Shown: in pieces, positions 6,048 through 7,253 of the stretch | Layout of the letters: every line of letters starts with the position of its first letter | Position numbering within the stretch: the stretch's first letter is position 1 | Assembly (NCBI GenBank): GCA_003648455.1 | Contig: QMPG01000157.1 | Coordinates: forward strand, 1 to 7,253 | DNA length: 7,253 nt | Direction: 5' to 3' | From: Bacteroidota bacterium | GTDB lineage: Bacteria > Bacteroidota > Bacteroidia > Bacteroidales > B39-G9 | Made by a program: the position numbers and the translations under genes | The notes under the pieces: generated by a model | What the model saw: only the letters and a program-made list of their open reading frames with translations | Told to the model about the DNA's origin: nothing | Databases searched by the model: none

Positions 6048-6788
6048 TTATAAATTTTCAAATCTTCTTAACTTTCGCCAATTACCCTCATTATTCAAGT
6101 GTAAACAATAAAATCGGCTATCTATAAAAGGTAAATAATTAAAATCTTGGTATATTTTATCTAAAATAAAAGCATCGGGAAACTCGCCCCCTACTGTATC
6201 TCGATACTCTAATAATCCTATATCTTTAACAACGTGCCTTTTAAACAAAGTGCAGCCTATACCGCATTGATAAGGTCGCATTAAATCCCCATTTGCAATG
6301 CCAAAAGTTTCTAATGATGTTTTTGGCATTGAAAAGTTTAATGTTATATCGTGACTTATTAATCGTGGTGGCTCATCTGCTCCCCCGTGAAAATAAGGTA
6401 ATCCTGCAACACTTTTATTTAAAGCTATCAAATGTTGTATTGTTTCTTTTGGAGGAAATACATCGCTTTCAAGACTTAACCAATAGTCGTAATTTCTGTT
6501 AAGAAAATATTTGAATATTAAGTTAGTGCAAAAAGTCATTATTTCACGTAAATTATATTTATCACGGTCTTTAAATTCTGCACCTACATATAAAACGGTT
6601 AAGTTTGGTATATTATAAGATTTTATTAACTCGCTATTTTCGGGAGTTTTTGAGTTTTCGACTATTAAAATATCATAATTCGGATAATCTAATTTAGAAA
6701 TCCAATCAAACCAATCTTTTTGGCAATATAATTTTATGTTGCTTGTCGGACAAGCTAATAATACTTTCGGTAGTTGTTTTTTGTTCAT
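6048..6788 (-). CDS. GT-A-fold glycosyltransferase-like protein, 246 aa
   Basis: Probable cytoplasmic glycosyltransferase using a nucleotide-sugar and a divalent metal. The N-terminal KVLLACPTSN (8-17) and YDILIVENS (38-46) are the first two strands of a GT-A Rossmann-like fold. YDYWLSLESDVFPP (100-113) carries the DxD-type metal motif as ESD (E107, D109), as in GT2/Anp1-like enzymes. GIGCTLFKR (176-184) and the acidic FPDAF (203-207) fit the acceptor/base region, and H230 sits where a late metal-ligand His is common. Length is normal for a single GT domain; there is no signal or membrane segment. The acceptor cannot be read: phage DNA bases, host surface polysaccharide precursors or a protein are all possible. 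Its start overlaps the upstream stop (ATGA), so it is translationally coupled. Confidence 0.85.
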   Translation of the reverse strand: MNKKQLPKVLLACPTSNIKLYCQKDWFDWISKLDYPNYDILIVENSKTPENSELIKSYNIPNLTVLYVGAEFKDRDKYNLREIMTFCTNLIFKYFLNRNYDYWLSLESDVFPPKETIQHLIALNKSVAGLPYFHGGADEPPRLISHDITLNFSMPKTSLETFGIANGDLMRPYQCGIGCTLFKRHVVKDIGLLEYRDTVGGEFPDAFILDKIYQDFNYLPFIDSRFYCLHLNNEGNWRKLRRFENL

Positions 6789-7030
6789 AATGTATCAATG
6801 TAAGATTTTATATCACTAAACTCTTGCTCGGTTAATTCTTTTTTCAAGCAAATCATTAAATTAGTAGAATAATTCTGCTCAAAACTCTGTCTTATTGCGT
6901 TAAACTCTGCCTTATCTTTGATTTTTTTCATTATGTTCATAACAACTGATGTATTTGTACTAAATCCAGATAAAGCATTATTTAACATAATTGTTTTTTG
7001 TATAGTATTCATAATTATTTTCTTACTCAT
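6785..7030 (-). CDS. Small helical protein, 81 aa, first gene of the row
   Basis: Function unknown. Residues 33-81 follow a helical pattern 'I-x-x-K-x-E-F-x-x-I-x-x-x-F-x-x-x-Y-x-x-x-L', ending KKELTEQEFSDIKSYIDTL, which resembles an annexin-like or small helical-repeat segment seen in some Bacteroidetes phage proteins (weak, from memory). The N-terminal 30 residues (KIIMNTIQKTIMLNNALSGF) are moderately hydrophobic but polar-spotted, so I do not call a signal peptide. I start it at ATG 7030; an in-frame TTG at 7036 is less likely. It is coupled to the glycosyltransferase by a 4-base ATGA overlap. It follows the 223-base non-coding region that must hold its promoter, but I see no exact TAnnTTTG there on this strand. 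Confidence 0.72.
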   Translation of the reverse strand: MSKKIIMNTIQKTIMLNNALSGFSTNTSVVMNIMKKIKDKAEFNAIRQSFEQNYSTNLMICLKKELTEQEFSDIKSYIDTL

Positions 7031-7047
7031 TTTCAAGGGTCTTATAC

Positions 7048-7060
7048 ATTGATTATCAAT
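7048..7060. promoter_or_regulatory. 13-bp palindrome ATTGATTATCAAT, candidate operator
   Basis: A perfect inverted repeat, ATTGAT and ATCAAT around one T, ending 18 bases before ATG 7030. A TATAAG sequence lies next to it at 7046-7041 on the minus strand. Size and position fit a repressor site at the promoter of the rightmost genes; the HTH protein at 5347-5604 is one possible ligand. Confidence 0.4.
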
Positions 7061-7096
7061 TATTTAGGGTTTGGTGAAGTTCCGATTATGCTAATG

Positions 7097-7173
7097 TTAT
7101 ACGCAACTGAGCCAAAGGCTCACAAAATCTCTACGTTACTTCGTAACTCCCGATATTTTGATGTTGCGTATAA
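7097..7173. repeat. 77-base nested inverted repeat forming a three-way junction
   Basis: Outer arms TTATACGCAAC (7097-7107) and GTTGCGTATAA (7163-7173) pair perfectly over 11 bp. Directly inside is hairpin A, TGAGCC-AAA-GGCTCA (7108-7122). Inner stem CAAAAT (7123-7128) pairs with ATTTTG (7155-7160), and within it lies hairpin B, GTTAC-TTC-GTAAC (7135-7147). Thus 56 of 77 bases pair, with no unpaired base on the left side of the junction and two on the right. GC is 23 of 50 bases in 7101-7150, clearly above the rest of the window. Its role cannot be read: a 5'-leader RNA structure, an origin or cruciform site, a recombinase site or a hairpin promoter are all open. It lies 66 bases upstream of ATG 7030. 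Confidence 0.75.
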
Positions 7174-7212
7174 TGAGGTTGCATACCAAATTGCTTAACT
7201 TAACATTGCATA
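7163..7212 (+). repeat. Four RTTGCNTA direct repeats (iteron-like)
   Basis: Copies are GTTGCGTA at 7163, GTTGCATA at 7178, ATTGCTTA at 7190 and ATTGCATA at 7205, all in one orientation and spaced 15, 12 and 15 bases. The first overlaps the right arm of the nested inverted repeat, whose left arm holds the same motif inverted. The rest of 7213-7253 is A/T-rich, with a degenerate end TTGCAACGTATAA at 7241-7253. This could be a set of binding sites for a phage initiator or regulator. Confidence 0.45.
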
Positions 7213-7253
7213 ATATTATATCTTTATTAGCCTTTTGCTCTTGCAACGTATAA

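Noticed and set aside
5879..6127. Plus-strand frame rich in Phe/Ile
   Set aside because: Antisense of two minus-strand genes; the apparent hydrophobicity comes from reverse-complemented Lys codons.
6293..6502. Plus-strand frame inside the glycosyltransferase
   Set aside because: It is wholly antisense to a gene with recognisable glycosyltransferase motifs.
7097..7173. Integron attC site
   Set aside because: The arms end in AAC/GTT as attC core sites do, but the full RYYYAAC/GTTRRRY boxes each have a mismatch, hairpin A interrupts the usual single stem, and no integrase or cassette is visible. Kept only as an idea to test.
7131..7184. Minus-strand 17-codon frame (begins MQPHYTQHQ) in the leader
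   Set aside because: It could be a leader peptide overlapping the stem structure, but it has no initiation signal and its codons lie in paired arms; too short to support.
6998..7198. Plus-strand frame of 66 codons across the structured element
   Set aside because: It starts at TTG, overlaps the start of a minus-strand gene, and its sequence is dictated by the inverted repeats.

Overview
The window is very AT-rich, and every supportable gene lies on the minus strand, so transcription runs from right to left. Sixteen short genes sit nose to tail, often overlapping by 4 bases (ATGA) or separated by exactly 4 bases. I see no rRNA, tRNA, insertion sequence or CRISPR array. The layout, many tiny unrecognised genes around a DnaA-domain-IV-like protein and an SMC/Rad50-like ATPase, is that of the early/replication module of a tailed phage or prophage. 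A Bacteroidetes host is my best inference: Shine-Dalgarno sequences are absent, starts lie in A/T-rich sequence, one intergenic gap carries an exact TAnnTTTG promoter element, and several proteins feel familiar from Bacteroidetes phages. No sequence search was possible.

Layout in the direction of transcription. Bases 7253-7031 are non-coding. They hold a 77-base nested inverted-repeat element, four RTTGCNTA direct repeats and a 13-bp palindrome just before the first gene. Next come a small helical protein (7030-6785), a GT-A-type glycosyltransferase (6788-6048), a basic coiled-coil protein (6036-5749), a 45-aa protein (5746-5609), a small HTH protein (5604-5347) and a small helical protein (5339-5064). 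A 65-base gap with a promoter follows. It drives the DnaA-domain-IV-like protein (4998-4495), a CPVC/winged-helix-like protein (4488-3829), a short gene whose frame is broken (3824-3686), three small unknowns (3661-3383, 3361-3089, 3084-2815), a 44-aa membrane peptide (2818-2684), the 690-aa zinc-hook ATPase (2680-608), a 156-aa unknown (550-80) and a gene leaving the window (75-1).

Inferred biology: the left part looks like a DNA replication/recombination module. A DnaA-like DNA-binding protein may mark an origin or operator, and the SMC-like ATPase would act with a nuclease partner that is not in the window. The right part is an accessory early segment with a regulator and a glycosyltransferase. 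The most unusual feature is the structured element at 7097-7173. It is clearly more GC-rich than its surroundings and folds on paper into a three-way junction; its outer arms each contain a near-match to a DnaA box. No intergenic stretch exceeds 300 bases; the longest is 7031-7253.
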